A DNA stretch of 42,902 nt from an uncultured Bacteroidales bacterium. Its GTDB lineage: Bacteria > Bacteroidota > Bacteroidia > Bacteroidales > P3. A program made the position numbers and the translations under genes. The stretch is from assembly GCA_946183915.1 (NCBI GenBank), contig CAMHDJ010000024.1, positions 1 through 42,902 on the forward strand, in the 5' to 3' direction. Shown here piece after piece: positions 34,631 to 42,813 of this stretch (position 1 is the first letter of the stretch; each line of letters starts with the position of its first letter). A model generated the notes under the pieces. The model had not been told where the DNA came from. It made no database searches and saw only the letters and a program-made list of their open reading frames with translations.

Positions 34631-35374
34631 ATGGATAAACTGATAAATCTTCCGGACCTTTTGGGGTTCCGCATCGGGAATCCGCTCGGGCTGACGCCTT
34701 TGGCAATGCTGATTGTCATCGCAGTGGTGGTGGCGGTCATGTCGGTGTTCAACTACCAGATCCGTTACCGCGACGGCGGCCGGTTCTATCCGGTGCTGTA
34801 TTGTCTCTTCGGGCTGTCACTGCTGGCTACGTTCTATTACGTGTTCCAGGCGGGGCTGCCCGCGGTCGACGGTGTGCCGTGCATCGGCTGGTTCTGCCGT
34901 CCGGAGCACGCCGGAGGGATGGCATGGGTCATCCTCGCCATCGTGCTGACGCTGTTTGTCTCGCTCGAACTGATGAACGCCACCATGCAGGTTGTGGCCC
35001 AACTCTCGGTCGAGGCCGGCATGTCGCTGGAAGAGAAGCGCTGGAAAGAGTGGAAATGGCTCCTTTACATCGTGTTGATCGGCGTTTCGGTGTCGGGCGT
35101 AGGCTACGCCATCAACCACACCTTCGCCGGCTGGGCACTGGCTATCACCGCCGTGGCGACGGTGGCGTTTGTCGTTTTCAAGGTGGTGCGCGACACCCTC
35201 TACTGCGGCAAGTTCCTCCCCGCGTTGCTGATCGGTGTGGTGGCGCTGCTGGGTAGCGCAGCCTCGATGGTCCTCTTCCTGGAGCTGATACATGCCTACT
35301 TCTACCTGACGTTCTTCCTCGTGGCCTTCCTTTCCATGGCCAAGGCCCGAAAGAAAAAGCCCGCAAAGAACTGA
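34631..35374 (+). CDS. Polytopic membrane protein, unknown
   Basis: 247 residues with about seven hydrophobic helices and a positively charged C-terminal tail (KARKKKPAKN). One charged cytoplasmic-type loop (SLEEKRWKEWK, about 135-145) and an extracytoplasmic loop with two cysteines (PCIGWFCRPE, about 83-92) stand out. No family recognised. A near-consensus -7 box (TATACTTG, 34572-34579) suggests its own promoter; a strong hairpin terminator follows. Confidence 0.82.
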   Translation: MDKLINLPDLLGFRIGNPLGLTPLAMLIVIAVVVAVMSVFNYQIRYRDGGRFYPVLYCLFGLSLLATFYYVFQAGLPAVDGVPCIGWFCRPEHAGGMAWVILAIVLTLFVSLELMNATMQVVAQLSVEAGMSLEEKRWKEWKWLLYIVLIGVSVSGVGYAINHTFAGWALAITAVATVAFVVFKVVRDTLYCGKFLPALLIGVVALLGSAASMVLFLELIHAYFYLTFFLVAFLSMAKARKKKPAKN

Positions 35375-35427
35375 AATTATGTAAGTTCTCGTGTCGATTA
35401 AGCCTAACGAGAGCCCGGTGAATATAA

Positions 35428-35465
35428 AGAGAGAGCCCGCAGGATCCCTGCGGCCTCTCTCTTTT
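35428..35465 (+). terminator. Terminator between convergent genes
   Basis: AGAGAGAG and CCGCAGG (35428-35443) pair with CCTGCGG and CTCTCTCT (35447-35462) with one internal mismatch; TTT follows. Near-symmetric, so it probably also serves the PepSY-like gene on the other strand. Confidence 0.85.
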
Positions 35466-35485
35466 GTGCTTCGCTCGGCGAGCGG

Positions 35486-35932
35486 TTAGTCGTCGTAGCG
35501 GAGGAAGTTGCCGTTCTTGTCGAACACCATCTCGATGGTGCTGTTCAGCTCGACCTCGTAGTTCTTCCCGTCCTTGCCAATCTGGACCACGTACTGCCCC
35601 GCGTGTTTCGTGGCGACATACTCGTTGATGGCGGCGGGGATGATGGCCGTGGGCACGCCGTCGGCGTCGCGGTCCTCCACCTCGTCCCACTCGCCCTGGC
35701 GGGTGAAGTCGACGTTGGCTCCATCGGTGAAGATCACCTCGTAGCCCTTGTCGGCCACCTCTTGGTCGTGGTAGACGATCGATATCTGTTTGTCGGCGAA
35801 ATGGGTCTGCACGAAAGTCTGGGCCGCAGCGGGCAGCTCGCTGAACTCGATGGCGACTTTCTCTGCCTTGTGGCAGGCCGTCAGGGTCATGGCGACCATC
35901 AAGGCCGCGCTCAGAATGATGTTTTTCTTCAT
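35486..35932 (-). CDS. PepSY-like lipoprotein
   Basis: 148 residues. Lipobox LTAC with Cys20. The mature part has the two alpha-beta-beta units of the Bacteroidetes PepSY-like family (LPAAAQTFVQTHFADKQISIVYHDQE and IPAAINEYVATKHAGQYVVQIGKDGKNYEVELN, ending NGNFLRYDD). Placed in the periplasm; the role of the family is not firmly known. It follows the Na/Pi transporter gene by 14 bp and ends at a terminator shared with the convergent gene. Confidence 0.88.
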   Translation of the reverse strand: MKKNIILSAALMVAMTLTACHKAEKVAIEFSELPAAAQTFVQTHFADKQISIVYHDQEVADKGYEVIFTDGANVDFTRQGEWDEVEDRDADGVPTAIIPAAINEYVATKHAGQYVVQIGKDGKNYEVELNSTIEMVFDKNGNFLRYDD

Positions 35933-35946
35933 AGTGTTTGGTATTT

Positions 35947-37647
35947 TTATTGGTGATTACTCTGTTTGCGTGAACTATCGATCGACTCGGTGACATTGAT
36001 CACATAGTCGGCCAACTTCTCGTACTGGGCATACAACGAGCTGTAGGCGTTGCCGACGGCGTAGTCGTAGACGCCCGCCTTGAGGGCCTCCAGGTGCTCG
36101 GCACGCAGACGGTCGCGGCAGTTGTTGACCGCCTGCTCGGCGTCGTAAGCCCCGCGAAGGTCGATCTGATCGTAGTCGACCAGGTTGCCATCCATCACCT
36201 TCAAGGCGTTCTCCACCAGGGCATTCATCTGTGCAAGGTTGGCATTGAGGTGATCGCTGAAGTGGACGGCGTCGGCACGTTTGCTCTTGCGTGTGAGGGC
36301 GATCTGGAGAATGCTGTCGCCGATGCTTTCCAGGTTGTCGATGATGCGGAGCATGGTGCTGACACGTTCCGAGCCGTGAGGGCTGAGGCTGCCGCCACCG
36401 ACGGCGGTGAGGAAGCGCGTAAGCTCCATCTCCATGCGGTCGGTCAGCTGCTCGTAGCGCTCGATGCGCTGCATCACTGTCTCAAAGTCCTTCTCGTTCT
36501 GCGCCTTGCGCAACTCGGGCAAGAGGGCGTACATGTGCAGCACATGTGTCGAGAAGAGCTGTATCTCGCGCTTGGCACTCTGCAGGTTGAGCTCGGCGGT
36601 GTTGACCTGACCGCCACTGATGTAGCTCAAGTGGTACTCCTCTGAAGGCTCGCCCTCCTCGCCGTCGCTCTTGGTCTCCGGCACCATGCGCTCCACAAGC
36701 CACATGATCTGCGGGATGAACCATACCAAGAGCAGCGTGTTTCCCACGTTGAAGAGCGTATGGAAGAGCGTGATAGCCATCGGCACATCGGTGGGGAAGA
36801 CCGAAAGGATGAGGTTCACGATGGGGCGGAAGAGCACGAGAGTGACCAGCACGCCCACCACGTTGAACACCAGGTGGGCACGTGCGGCACGCTTGCCCGA
36901 AGTGTTTGCCACCATAGCGGCAATGTTGGCTGTAATGGTGGTGCCGATGTTCTGTCCCATGACCAGGGCGATAGCCATCTCGGTGCCCAGCAGACCGTTG
37001 TAGCACATCAGCAGGGTGATGGCCATCATGGCCGACGACGACTGCACCACACACGTGAGCACCGTACCGATCACAATGAATAACAGGATCGACCAGAAGC
37101 CATAGCCGCTCAGCGAGGCAATCCCATCCAGCAGGGCGGGATACTGCTCCAGGTTCGGCATGGCATCCTGCAACAGGTCCATGCCCACCAGCAGCAGGGC
37201 CAAGCCGATGACCGTCTGCCCTACGGGCTTCAGCTTTTCCCGCTTGGTGAAGAGGAAGAAGAGGCTTGCTGCAGCCAGCAACATGGGCAGGGAGAACTGG
37301 CCCGAACCCTCGCCGAGGCCCAGCAGGGTGATGATCCACGCCGTGGCCGTGGTGCCGATGTTGGCACCCATGATGACCGCCACAGCGCCTCCCAACGACA
37401 GCAGGCCCGCATTGACAAAACTCACCACCATCACCGTGGTGGCCGACGACGACTGGATGATGGCCGTCACCACCGTACCGGTCAGAATGCCGCTCACCGG
37501 ATGGTTGGTGATCTTGCCGAGAATGGCGCGCATACGGCTTCCCGCCGCCTTCTGCAACCCCTCGCTCATCTCCGTCATGGCAAAGAGGAATATGGCAAGC
37601 GCGCCTAGGAATTTGATAGCAATAGATAGAATTTCAACTAGTTCCAT
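35947..37647 (-). CDS. Na/Pi cotransporter family protein with PhoU-like domain
   Basis: 566 residues. Two inverted Na/Pi repeats, each with the QSSSA signature (AIIQSSSATTVMVV near 63-76 and CVVQSSSAMMAIT near 200), and the GANIGTT / GQNIGTT motifs. The C-terminal cytoplasmic part (about 350-555) is helical and PhoU-like. Probably takes up or balances phosphate with sodium. It has a good -7 box 27 bp upstream, and array E lies directly upstream of that. Confidence 0.93.
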   Translation of the reverse strand: MELVEILSIAIKFLGALAIFLFAMTEMSEGLQKAAGSRMRAILGKITNHPVSGILTGTVVTAIIQSSSATTVMVVSFVNAGLLSLGGAVAVIMGANIGTTATAWIITLLGLGEGSGQFSLPMLLAAASLFFLFTKREKLKPVGQTVIGLALLLVGMDLLQDAMPNLEQYPALLDGIASLSGYGFWSILLFIVIGTVLTCVVQSSSAMMAITLLMCYNGLLGTEMAIALVMGQNIGTTITANIAAMVANTSGKRAARAHLVFNVVGVLVTLVLFRPIVNLILSVFPTDVPMAITLFHTLFNVGNTLLLVWFIPQIMWLVERMVPETKSDGEEGEPSEEYHLSYISGGQVNTAELNLQSAKREIQLFSTHVLHMYALLPELRKAQNEKDFETVMQRIERYEQLTDRMEMELTRFLTAVGGGSLSPHGSERVSTMLRIIDNLESIGDSILQIALTRKSKRADAVHFSDHLNANLAQMNALVENALKVMDGNLVDYDQIDLRGAYDAEQAVNNCRDRLRAEHLEALKAGVYDYAVGNAYSSLYAQYEKLADYVINVTESIDSSRKQSNHQ

Positions 37648-37673
37648 ATTCGTTACTGTTTGTTTTCCGACCG

Positions 37674-37681
37674 CAAAATTA
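37674..37681 (-). promoter_or_regulatory. -7 promoter box of the Na/Pi transporter gene
   Basis: Minus strand TAATTTTG fits TAnnTTTG, 27 bp before the ATG at 37647. Array E starts 10 bp further upstream, where -33 contacts would fall. Confidence 0.65.
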
Positions 37682-37690
37682 CAGTGTCGA

Positions 37691-37756
37691 TGTTACAAAA
37701 CCGTTACGAAATGGTTAAGTTTTTGTTACGTTTTTGTTACGAAAATGTTAAGTACT
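37691..37756. repeat. Array E of six phased 11-bp units at the transporter promoter
   Basis: TGTTACAAAAC, CGTTACGAAAT, GGTTAAGTTTT, TGTTACGTTTT, TGTTACGAAAA and TGTTAAGTACT follow without a gap; the GTTA core recurs at 37692, 37703, 37714, 37725, 37736 and 37747. A/T tracts of four to five bases recur in phase, so the DNA may be bent. It is 44-109 bp upstream of the transporter start and abuts the end of the next operon (stop at 37792). Confidence 0.9.
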
Positions 37757-37791
37757 CCTGCATCATACTGATACACTGCACGATGTACCTT

Positions 37792-38436
37792 TCAGGGATT
37801 CTCACCGCCGTTCTCCGGCTCCTCCTCTGCATGCTCCTGTTTGAAGGGGGCTGGAGTCTTGCGGTCGGGCCAGAAGAGTTGCCATATCCGGTCATCGTCG
37901 CGGCCTTTGGCAGGGGCGTAGAACTGCCCCGGAAGGAAACCTGCATCGGCGCCGCCATAGTGCGCTTCCCCACCAAAGCACGGACGATAATTGAAATCCC
38001 ACAGACGAGGGTCGTCGTGGTGGGTAATCAACAGACCCTGCTCGGCCAGCTGGTGCTTCGGTGCCACGATGGCCACCTCGCGCAGGGTGCGCAGCTGGAA
38101 GCTGTCGGTGATGACCGAGATGTAGAGATCGGCATTGCTGTTCAGCACCAGGTCGGCCCGGTAGAGCGTCATGCCCTTGAGGGTCACGCTGAGGCCATAG
38201 CTGCCTGCAGGCATGGGGTCGGTGCCGAACTCGCCCGCGGCATCGCTGACCACAACAGCCATGGTGTCAGCGCCCTGCAGGAAGGAAACCCGGCAGTAGG
38301 GCTCCGCCTCGCCGCTGAGGCGGTTCACCACCCGGCCCAGCACCACGACGCTGTCGGGCTCGGTGGGCTCCTGGGCACGGAGGGTACCAGTGCCGAGTAG
38401 AAGTAGAAGACAGAGGAGTAGGCTATTTCTTTTCAT
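37792..38436 (-). CDS. Exported carboxypeptidase-regulatory-like protein (copy 2)
   Basis: 214 residues from the ATG at 38434-38436. Signal peptide (about 1-21, ending LRAQ), then one carboxypeptidase-D-regulatory-like beta-sandwich (about 30-115; VVLGRVVNRLSGEAEPYCRVSFLQG, DAAGEFG, GSYGLSVTLKG). The C-terminal half is different from its neighbour: Gly/Tyr-rich, then acidic and proline-rich. A 274-bp block (38084-38357) is identical to the upstream gene (38733-39006). It overlaps that gene by 14 bp. The role is unknown; such domains are often in cell-surface proteins. Confidence 0.87.
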   Translation of the reverse strand: MKRNSLLLCLLLLLGTGTLRAQEPTEPDSVVVLGRVVNRLSGEAEPYCRVSFLQGADTMAVVVSDAAGEFGTDPMPAGSYGLSVTLKGMTLYRADLVLNSNADLYISVITDSFQLRTLREVAIVAPKHQLAEQGLLITHHDDPRLWDFNYRPCFGGEAHYGGADAGFLPGQFYAPAKGRDDDRIWQLFWPDRKTPAPFKQEHAEEEPENGGENP

Positions 38437-39079
38437 AGCGTGTAGTATCTTTGTCGGCCGAAGCGCGGCGCTTGGTGTCGAGGATGCGGCCATAGAGTAG
38501 TATCTCGTTTTTCATGGTACTATTCTTCCCGCTGACATCAAGCCCGGGGCTGAAAAACATGAGTGTGGCACCGATTAAATTTTCTGGATTATTCGGATCA
38601 GCTGATCTTTTTGAACTGGCATCTCCCTCCATGTTGCCGCTCATATCCCACAGCCGTACATCGTCGGGGTTCTTAATCAGCAGCCCCTGCTCGGCCAGCA
38701 CATGCCCCGGCGCCGTAATCTCCACCTCGCGAAGGGTGCGCAGCTGGAAGCTGTCGGTGATGACCGAGATGTAGAGATCGGCATTGCTGTTCAGCACCAG
38801 GTCGGCCCGGTAGAGCGTCATGCCCTTGAGGGTCACGCTGAGGCCATAGCTGCCTGCAGGCATGGGGTCGGTGCCGAACTCGCCCGCGGCATCGCTGACC
38901 ACAACAGCCATGGTGTCAGCGCCCTGCAGGAAGGAAACCCGGCAGTAGGGCTCCGCCTCGCCGCTGAGGCGGTTCACCACCCGGCCCAGCACCACGACGC
39001 TGTCGGCCGCCTCCTGCGCCCAAGCCCCTGTGCCGATCAGCAGCAGCAGGCTGAACGCCAGTAATCTACTCCTTTTCAT
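38423..39079 (-). CDS. Exported carboxypeptidase-regulatory-like protein (copy 1)
   Basis: 218 residues. Signal peptide (about 1-21, ending AWAQ), the same beta-sandwich domain as the next gene with identical DNA over 274 bp, and then a unique C-terminal part (about 130-218) with WDMSGNMEGD, SADPNNPENL and a charged end (DKDTTRYEKK). It overlaps the stop of the longer upstream paralogue by 14 bp, the same overlap as with the copy downstream. This suggests tandem duplication of a whole gene with later divergence of the tail. Confidence 0.87.
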   Translation of the reverse strand: MKRSRLLAFSLLLLIGTGAWAQEAADSVVVLGRVVNRLSGEAEPYCRVSFLQGADTMAVVVSDAAGEFGTDPMPAGSYGLSVTLKGMTLYRADLVLNSNADLYISVITDSFQLRTLREVEITAPGHVLAEQGLLIKNPDDVRLWDMSGNMEGDASSKRSADPNNPENLIGATLMFFSPGLDVSGKNSTMKNEILLYGRILDTKRRASADKDTTRYEKK

Positions 39080-40364
39080 ATCGTTTGAATTTATCCGTCA
39101 ACAACCGCAGGGGCAGCGTGTCGATGGGGATGCTGTTGTAGCGGCCCCAGTAGTCGGCACTGTAGTCGCTGGCGCCGAAGGCACCGGAGAGGGTCTGCGG
39201 CAGCACCTCCAGCTCGTCGCCCGCCGTGCTGTCGGGCTCGTAGGCGAAGTCGGTCAGCGTCCAGTCGAGGCTCTGCCGCCAGTACTGGTACTCGCCGTCG
39301 TGGCCGCGCCCCTTGCTGCCCAGATGGAACTGGCGGTAGTTGTAGTAGTGGGTCATCGTGTAGCGCCCGTCGCGCACGTCATACTCCCAGGCCGAGGTGT
39401 CGGTGTCGAAGGTAAGCCATGTGTACCAGGGGTTTACCCACGCATCCTGCGGCGCCAGCTGCCCGATGCGCTCCTGCGACGAGGTGATGCGCACGATGGC
39501 CAGGTCGCGCTTGCGGATCAGGTACTCGAAGTGGATCTTGGCGTTGAGCAGCCGCCCGGGCCCCACCGACCGCACGCGGTAGTACAGCTCGCCGTCCCAC
39601 TCGAACTCGCGTATGGGCTCGAACTTGTGGTAGCGCATGATGCGGCTCGCCAGCATGTAGGTGGCCTGCGGCGTGGCCACGGGGTCGACGAGGTTCCCGT
39701 TGTCGTCGTAGCCCATCATCTCGTCCACGCCGTCGCGGTTGGCCAGGGCCCGCTCCACCTGCCGCCGGTCGTAGACCAGCAGGCGGTGGCGCAACAGGCG
39801 CTTGCCGTTGCCCTCCAGCTCGCGCACCCCGGGCTCGAAACGGTAGACCCGCTTGTCGGCAAAGCGCTGGTAACCCGTGTGGCGCACATTCATCACGGCT
39901 TCGTCGTAGAGGTAGAGCTCGTCGTCCAGCGTGCGCCAGTCGCGGCAGAAGAAAGTGCCGTAGGTGCTCCGCCGGTGGTAGTTGCTGTCGATGCGGTCCA
40001 CCGCAGCCCTAATCAGCTGACTGGCCTTGCGATAGCTCTTCACGCGCACCTCCTGCAGCTCGACCGACTGCCGCCGGAGGCGCACCCGTCCCCGCTGCTG
40101 CAGCTCGCGCACCGACAGACGTGCCGTCTCGTAGCCCACCGACCGCACCACCACCGTGTCGCCCTCGCTCCCTACGGGGACCTTCAGCTCATAGTCACCG
40201 GCGTCGTTGCACGACACACCGGTCATGGTTCCAGCCAGTTGCAGCGTGGCGTAGGGCACTCCCCTACCCTCGCTCGTCACGCGTCCGCGCAGCAGCAGCA
40301 CCTCGTCCTGGGCCGCCACACGCAGGGCCGCAAACATAATAATTATGGATACAATGCGCCTCAT
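39066..40364 (-). CDS. Exported carboxypeptidase-regulatory-like protein, long form
   Basis: 432 residues from the ATG at 40362-40364 (MRRIVSIIIMF); a longer open frame runs back through array D and is not used. Signal peptide to about residue 18 (VAAQ), a carboxypeptidase-regulatory-like domain (about 22-100; LRGRVTSEGRGVPYATLQLAG, NDAGDYELKVP), then a long beta-rich region typical of Bacteroidetes surface proteins of this class (SYRKASQLIRAAVDRIDSNY, followed by DUF-type strands). Its last residues DKFKRYEKE resemble the end of copy 1 (TRYEKK). First gene of the three-gene operon. Confidence 0.88.
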   Translation of the reverse strand: MRRIVSIIIMFAALRVAAQDEVLLLRGRVTSEGRGVPYATLQLAGTMTGVSCNDAGDYELKVPVGSEGDTVVVRSVGYETARLSVRELQQRGRVRLRRQSVELQEVRVKSYRKASQLIRAAVDRIDSNYHRRSTYGTFFCRDWRTLDDELYLYDEAVMNVRHTGYQRFADKRVYRFEPGVRELEGNGKRLLRHRLLVYDRRQVERALANRDGVDEMMGYDDNGNLVDPVATPQATYMLASRIMRYHKFEPIREFEWDGELYYRVRSVGPGRLLNAKIHFEYLIRKRDLAIVRITSSQERIGQLAPQDAWVNPWYTWLTFDTDTSAWEYDVRDGRYTMTHYYNYRQFHLGSKGRGHDGEYQYWRQSLDWTLTDFAYEPDSTAGDELEVLPQTLSGAFGASDYSADYWGRYNSIPIDTLPLRLLTDKFKRYEKE

Positions 40365-40504
40365 ACAACTATATAATACCCACTTTTCGGGGCAAATCTG
40401 ACATCCCTGCCATATTTTTTTTCGTTTCGGAACGCCGACGCCTACAAATCGACGCGTCCATCCCATTTTTTCAGCATCGTTTCGCATGCTCCCCGTCCGA
40501 CGAT

Positions 40505-40652
40505 ATGCAGAGATGATGCAGAGATGATGCAGAGGGGATGCAGGGAAGATGCCGGGTAAAATGCCTAGATGATGCCTGGATGATGCCTGGATGATGCCTA
40601 GTTGATGCCTGGATGATGCCTGGATGATGCCTAGATGATGCCTGGAGGGTGC
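40505..40652. repeat. Intergenic array D of 14 phased 11-bp units
   Basis: Units begin at 40505, 40516, 40527, 40538, 40549, then (after one 12-bp step) 40561, 40572, 40583, 40594, 40605, 40616, 40627, 40638 and 40649. The first block is ATGCAGAGATG-like; the second is ATGCCTGGATG or ATGCCTAGATG. It begins 141 bp upstream of the long carboxypeptidase-like gene and runs to within three bases of the lysC stop. It is the inverted relative of array C. From 40365 to 40504 I see only a T-run and no clear feature. Confidence 0.92.
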
Positions 40653-40654
40653 CA

Positions 40655-41947
40655 CTATCGGGCGGGCACCACCAGCTGCTCGGTCAGACGGCTGCGCTGC
40701 TCGAGCAGGATGGATCGGCCACTGACTATGCGGTCGATCACCGCCTGCGTATAGTAACGGATGGTGATGAGCTGCAAGTGTTCGTTGTAACGCACTAGGA
40801 ACATGCTCTTTAGTCGGTCGATCAAGCGCTCGACAAGCTGCGGATTGTTGTCGACACAAATGGAGAAACTCAGGGCCGAGTTCTGCATCAGGTTCACCCT
40901 GATTCCCAGCTCATTGAGCAGTCCGAAGATGACCTGCAGGTTGTCCTCGGCAATGAAGGAGTAGTCGCGCGGATAGATGGAGAGCAGCATCTGGTTGTTC
41001 CGGATGATATAAAGCGGAGTTTCCGGACTGATAGTATGGTAGTTACCGATAACCGAGCCGTCGCTCTCGGGCGTAATGAAGGACCGGATGTAGAGCGGAA
41101 TGCCGCGGTTCTGGATGGGTTTCACCGTCTTGGGGTGGATGACCGAGGCGCCGTAGTAGGCCAACTCGATGGCCTCGTCGTAAGGTATCTGGTTGATTTT
41201 GACGGTGTCGGGGAAGTACTTGGGATCGGCATTGAGGAAACCCGGCACGTCTTTCCAGATGGTGATGCTCTCGGCCCGGAGGCAGTAGGCCAGTATGGCG
41301 GCGCTGTAGTCGGAACCTTCGCGGCCGAGGGTGGTGGTGTTCCCGTCGTCGGTTCCACCGATAAATCCTTGTGTCAGAACCACCTGGCAGGACGAACGGC
41401 TGTCCGCTCCCTGCCGGAAGGCGGCCTTCTGCCGCTCCAGCGCCTCTTGGGTGGCCTGCCAGTCTACGCGCCCCTCGCGGTAGTGGCGGTCGGTGCGGAT
41501 CAGCTGCCGCGCGTCGGCCCATAACGTTCTTGTTCCAAGGTGGTTGAGATAGTGCGCGATGATGGTGGTCGAGACCAGCTCGCCGTAGGAGACCACCTGG
41601 TCGTAGTTGTAGTTATAGTGCTCAGCCTGGGGCTGCAACGCGGCGATGGTTTCGTCGAGCCGGCACAGCAGCGAGCGCACCTTGCCGACGAGCTTTTCGT
41701 CGTTTGGAATCAATGTGTTGGCTATGCCGAGATGATAGTCCTCCAACTGCTGGCGCAACTCCTGCCGGTTCTCCGTCGCCGGGCCTCCGCCGGGCACTAG
41801 CTTCTCCAGCAGGTTGGTGGTCTTGCCCATGGCCGACACGACGACCACCAGCGGTTCCTCCGTCAGGTGCATCTGCACGATGTGCGCCATGTTGCGCACC
41901 GCCTCGGCGCTGTTGACCGATGCTCCGCCAAACTTGAACACCCTCAT
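40655..41947 (-). CDS. lysC: Aspartate kinase
   Basis: 430 residues. Phosphorylates aspartate, the first step to lysine, threonine and methionine. KFGGASV at the N-terminus, the [11 protein letters not shown] loop, [12 protein letters not shown] and the two ACT-type regulatory repeats at the C-terminus ([15 protein letters not shown] region) are present, and no homoserine dehydrogenase is fused. The DAP-lysine regulatory type cannot be told from the sequence. The start overlaps the smpB stop by four bases. Confidence 0.95.
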   Translation of the reverse strand: MRVFKFGGASVNSAEAVRNMAHIVQMHLTEEPLVVVVSAMGKTTNLLEKLVPGGGPATENRQELRQQLEDYHLGIANTLIPNDEKLVGKVRSLLCRLDETIAALQPQAEHYNYNYDQVVSYGELVSTTIIAHYLNHLGTRTLWADARQLIRTDRHYREGRVDWQATQEALERQKAAFRQGADSRSSCQVVLTQGFIGGTDDGNTTTLGREGSDYSAAILAYCLRAESITIWKDVPGFLNADPKYFPDTVKINQIPYDEAIELAYYGASVIHPKTVKPIQNRGIPLYIRSFITPESDGSVIGNYHTISPETPLYIIRNNQMLLSIYPRDYSFIAEDNLQVIFGLLNELGIRVNLMQNSALSFSICVDNNPQLVERLIDRLKSMFLVRYNEHLQLITIRYYTQAVIDRIVSGRSILLEQRSRLTEQLVVPAR

Positions 41948-42396
41948 GCCAGCTCCCTTTCCATGTCGCGGCGCGAATCCTTGGCCTTGATGCTTTCGCG
42001 CTTGTCGTAGTGATGTTTACCCTTGGCCAGGGCGATGGTCAGCTTGGCGTAGCCACGGGGGTTGACAAAGAGCAGTTCCGGCACGATGGTGTAGCCGCGC
42101 TCCTTGATCTTGTTCTGCAACTTCCTGAGCTCGCGCCGGTTGAGAAGCAACTTGCGGTCGCGCTTGGCCTGGTGGCCCCAGTAGGATCCGAACTTGTATT
42201 CGGAGATGTGCATGTCGCGCACGAAGAGCTCGCTGCCGACAAAGGTGCACCATGCGTCCGAGAGGTTGGCCTTGCCCTCGCGGATACTCTTTATCTCACT
42301 ACCCATCAGCACAATACCAGCCGTGTACTCGTCCATCAGGAAGTACTCGTAGGCTGCGCGTTTATTCTTGATCTCGATGATGTTCTTCTCTTCCAT
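41944..42396 (-). CDS. smpB: SsrA-binding protein SmpB
   Basis: 150 residues. Binds tmRNA and brings it to stalled ribosomes. [29 protein letters not shown], the GKANLSDAW segment, [16 protein letters not shown] RNA-contact residues ([13 protein letters not shown]) and the basic C-terminal tail ([13 protein letters not shown]) are all there. First gene of the smpB-lysC pair. Confidence 0.97.
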   Translation of the reverse strand: MEEKNIIEIKNKRAAYEYFLMDEYTAGIVLMGSEIKSIREGKANLSDAWCTFVGSELFVRDMHISEYKFGSYWGHQAKRDRKLLLNRRELRKLQNKIKERGYTIVPELLFVNPRGYAKLTIALAKGKHHYDKRESIKAKDSRRDMERELA

Positions 42397-42448
42397 GCCT
42401 TTACAACGGAATGGATGTTAAATTATTGCGCGGAACGAAAAAAGTGTG

Positions 42449-42456
42449 TATCTTTG
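42449..42456 (+). promoter_or_regulatory. -7 promoter box of the small HExxH gene
   Basis: TATCTTTG, exact TAnnTTTG match, 13 bp before the ATG at 42470, implying a very short leader. Confidence 0.7.
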
Positions 42457-42469
42457 CCGCTGAAAAGAG

Positions 42470-42796
42470 ATGAAACCGATACTTGTCCACACCCGCCACT
42501 TCCCACCCCGGGACTACAGCGCCATCACACTGTTCCCGTTCGTGTTCCACAACGAGCGGCGGCTCAGCGAGCGCGAACTGCGCCACGAGACCATTCATCT
42601 GTGGCAACAGTTGGCGCTGCTAGTGGTCTTGTTCTATGTGCTTTACCTGCTCTTTTGGATCGTCGGCCTCCTGCGCTACCGCAGCCACGACCGCGCCTAC
42701 CGCAGCATCCCGTTCGAGCGCTCCGCCTACCGCCTCGAAGGCCGCAAGAACCTCCGTCCCCTCACCATGGCCTTCGACTGGCTGCGGGGCTTTTGA
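42470..42796 (+). CDS. Small membrane protein with HETIH motif
   Basis: 108 residues. A short N-terminal domain (FHNERRLSERELRHETIHLWQQ) holds His39-Glu40-x-x-His43, the zinc-protease core, directly before a membrane helix (about 48-70). The tail contains YRSIPFERSAYRLEGRKN, where a Glu could be the third ligand. Similar short Bacteroidetes proteins with HExIHxxQQ, a helix and a SFExEAY tail are known to me without a defined function. A minimal membrane metallopeptidase or a zinc-binding relic are both possible. Confidence 0.78.
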   Translation: MKPILVHTRHFPPRDYSAITLFPFVFHNERRLSERELRHETIHLWQQLALLVVLFYVLYLLFWIVGLLRYRSHDRAYRSIPFERSAYRLEGRKNLRPLTMAFDWLRGF

Positions 42797-42813
42797 TGGT
42801 AGACAATGGAACG

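Noticed and set aside
40365..40859. Open frame extending the carboxypeptidase-like gene back through array D, giving an 11-residue peptide repeat (ASSRHHLGIIQ-like)
   Set aside because: An 11-bp repeat gives an 11-codon repeat in any open frame. The protein has a proper signal peptide at the ATG at 40364, and the extension overlaps lysC.
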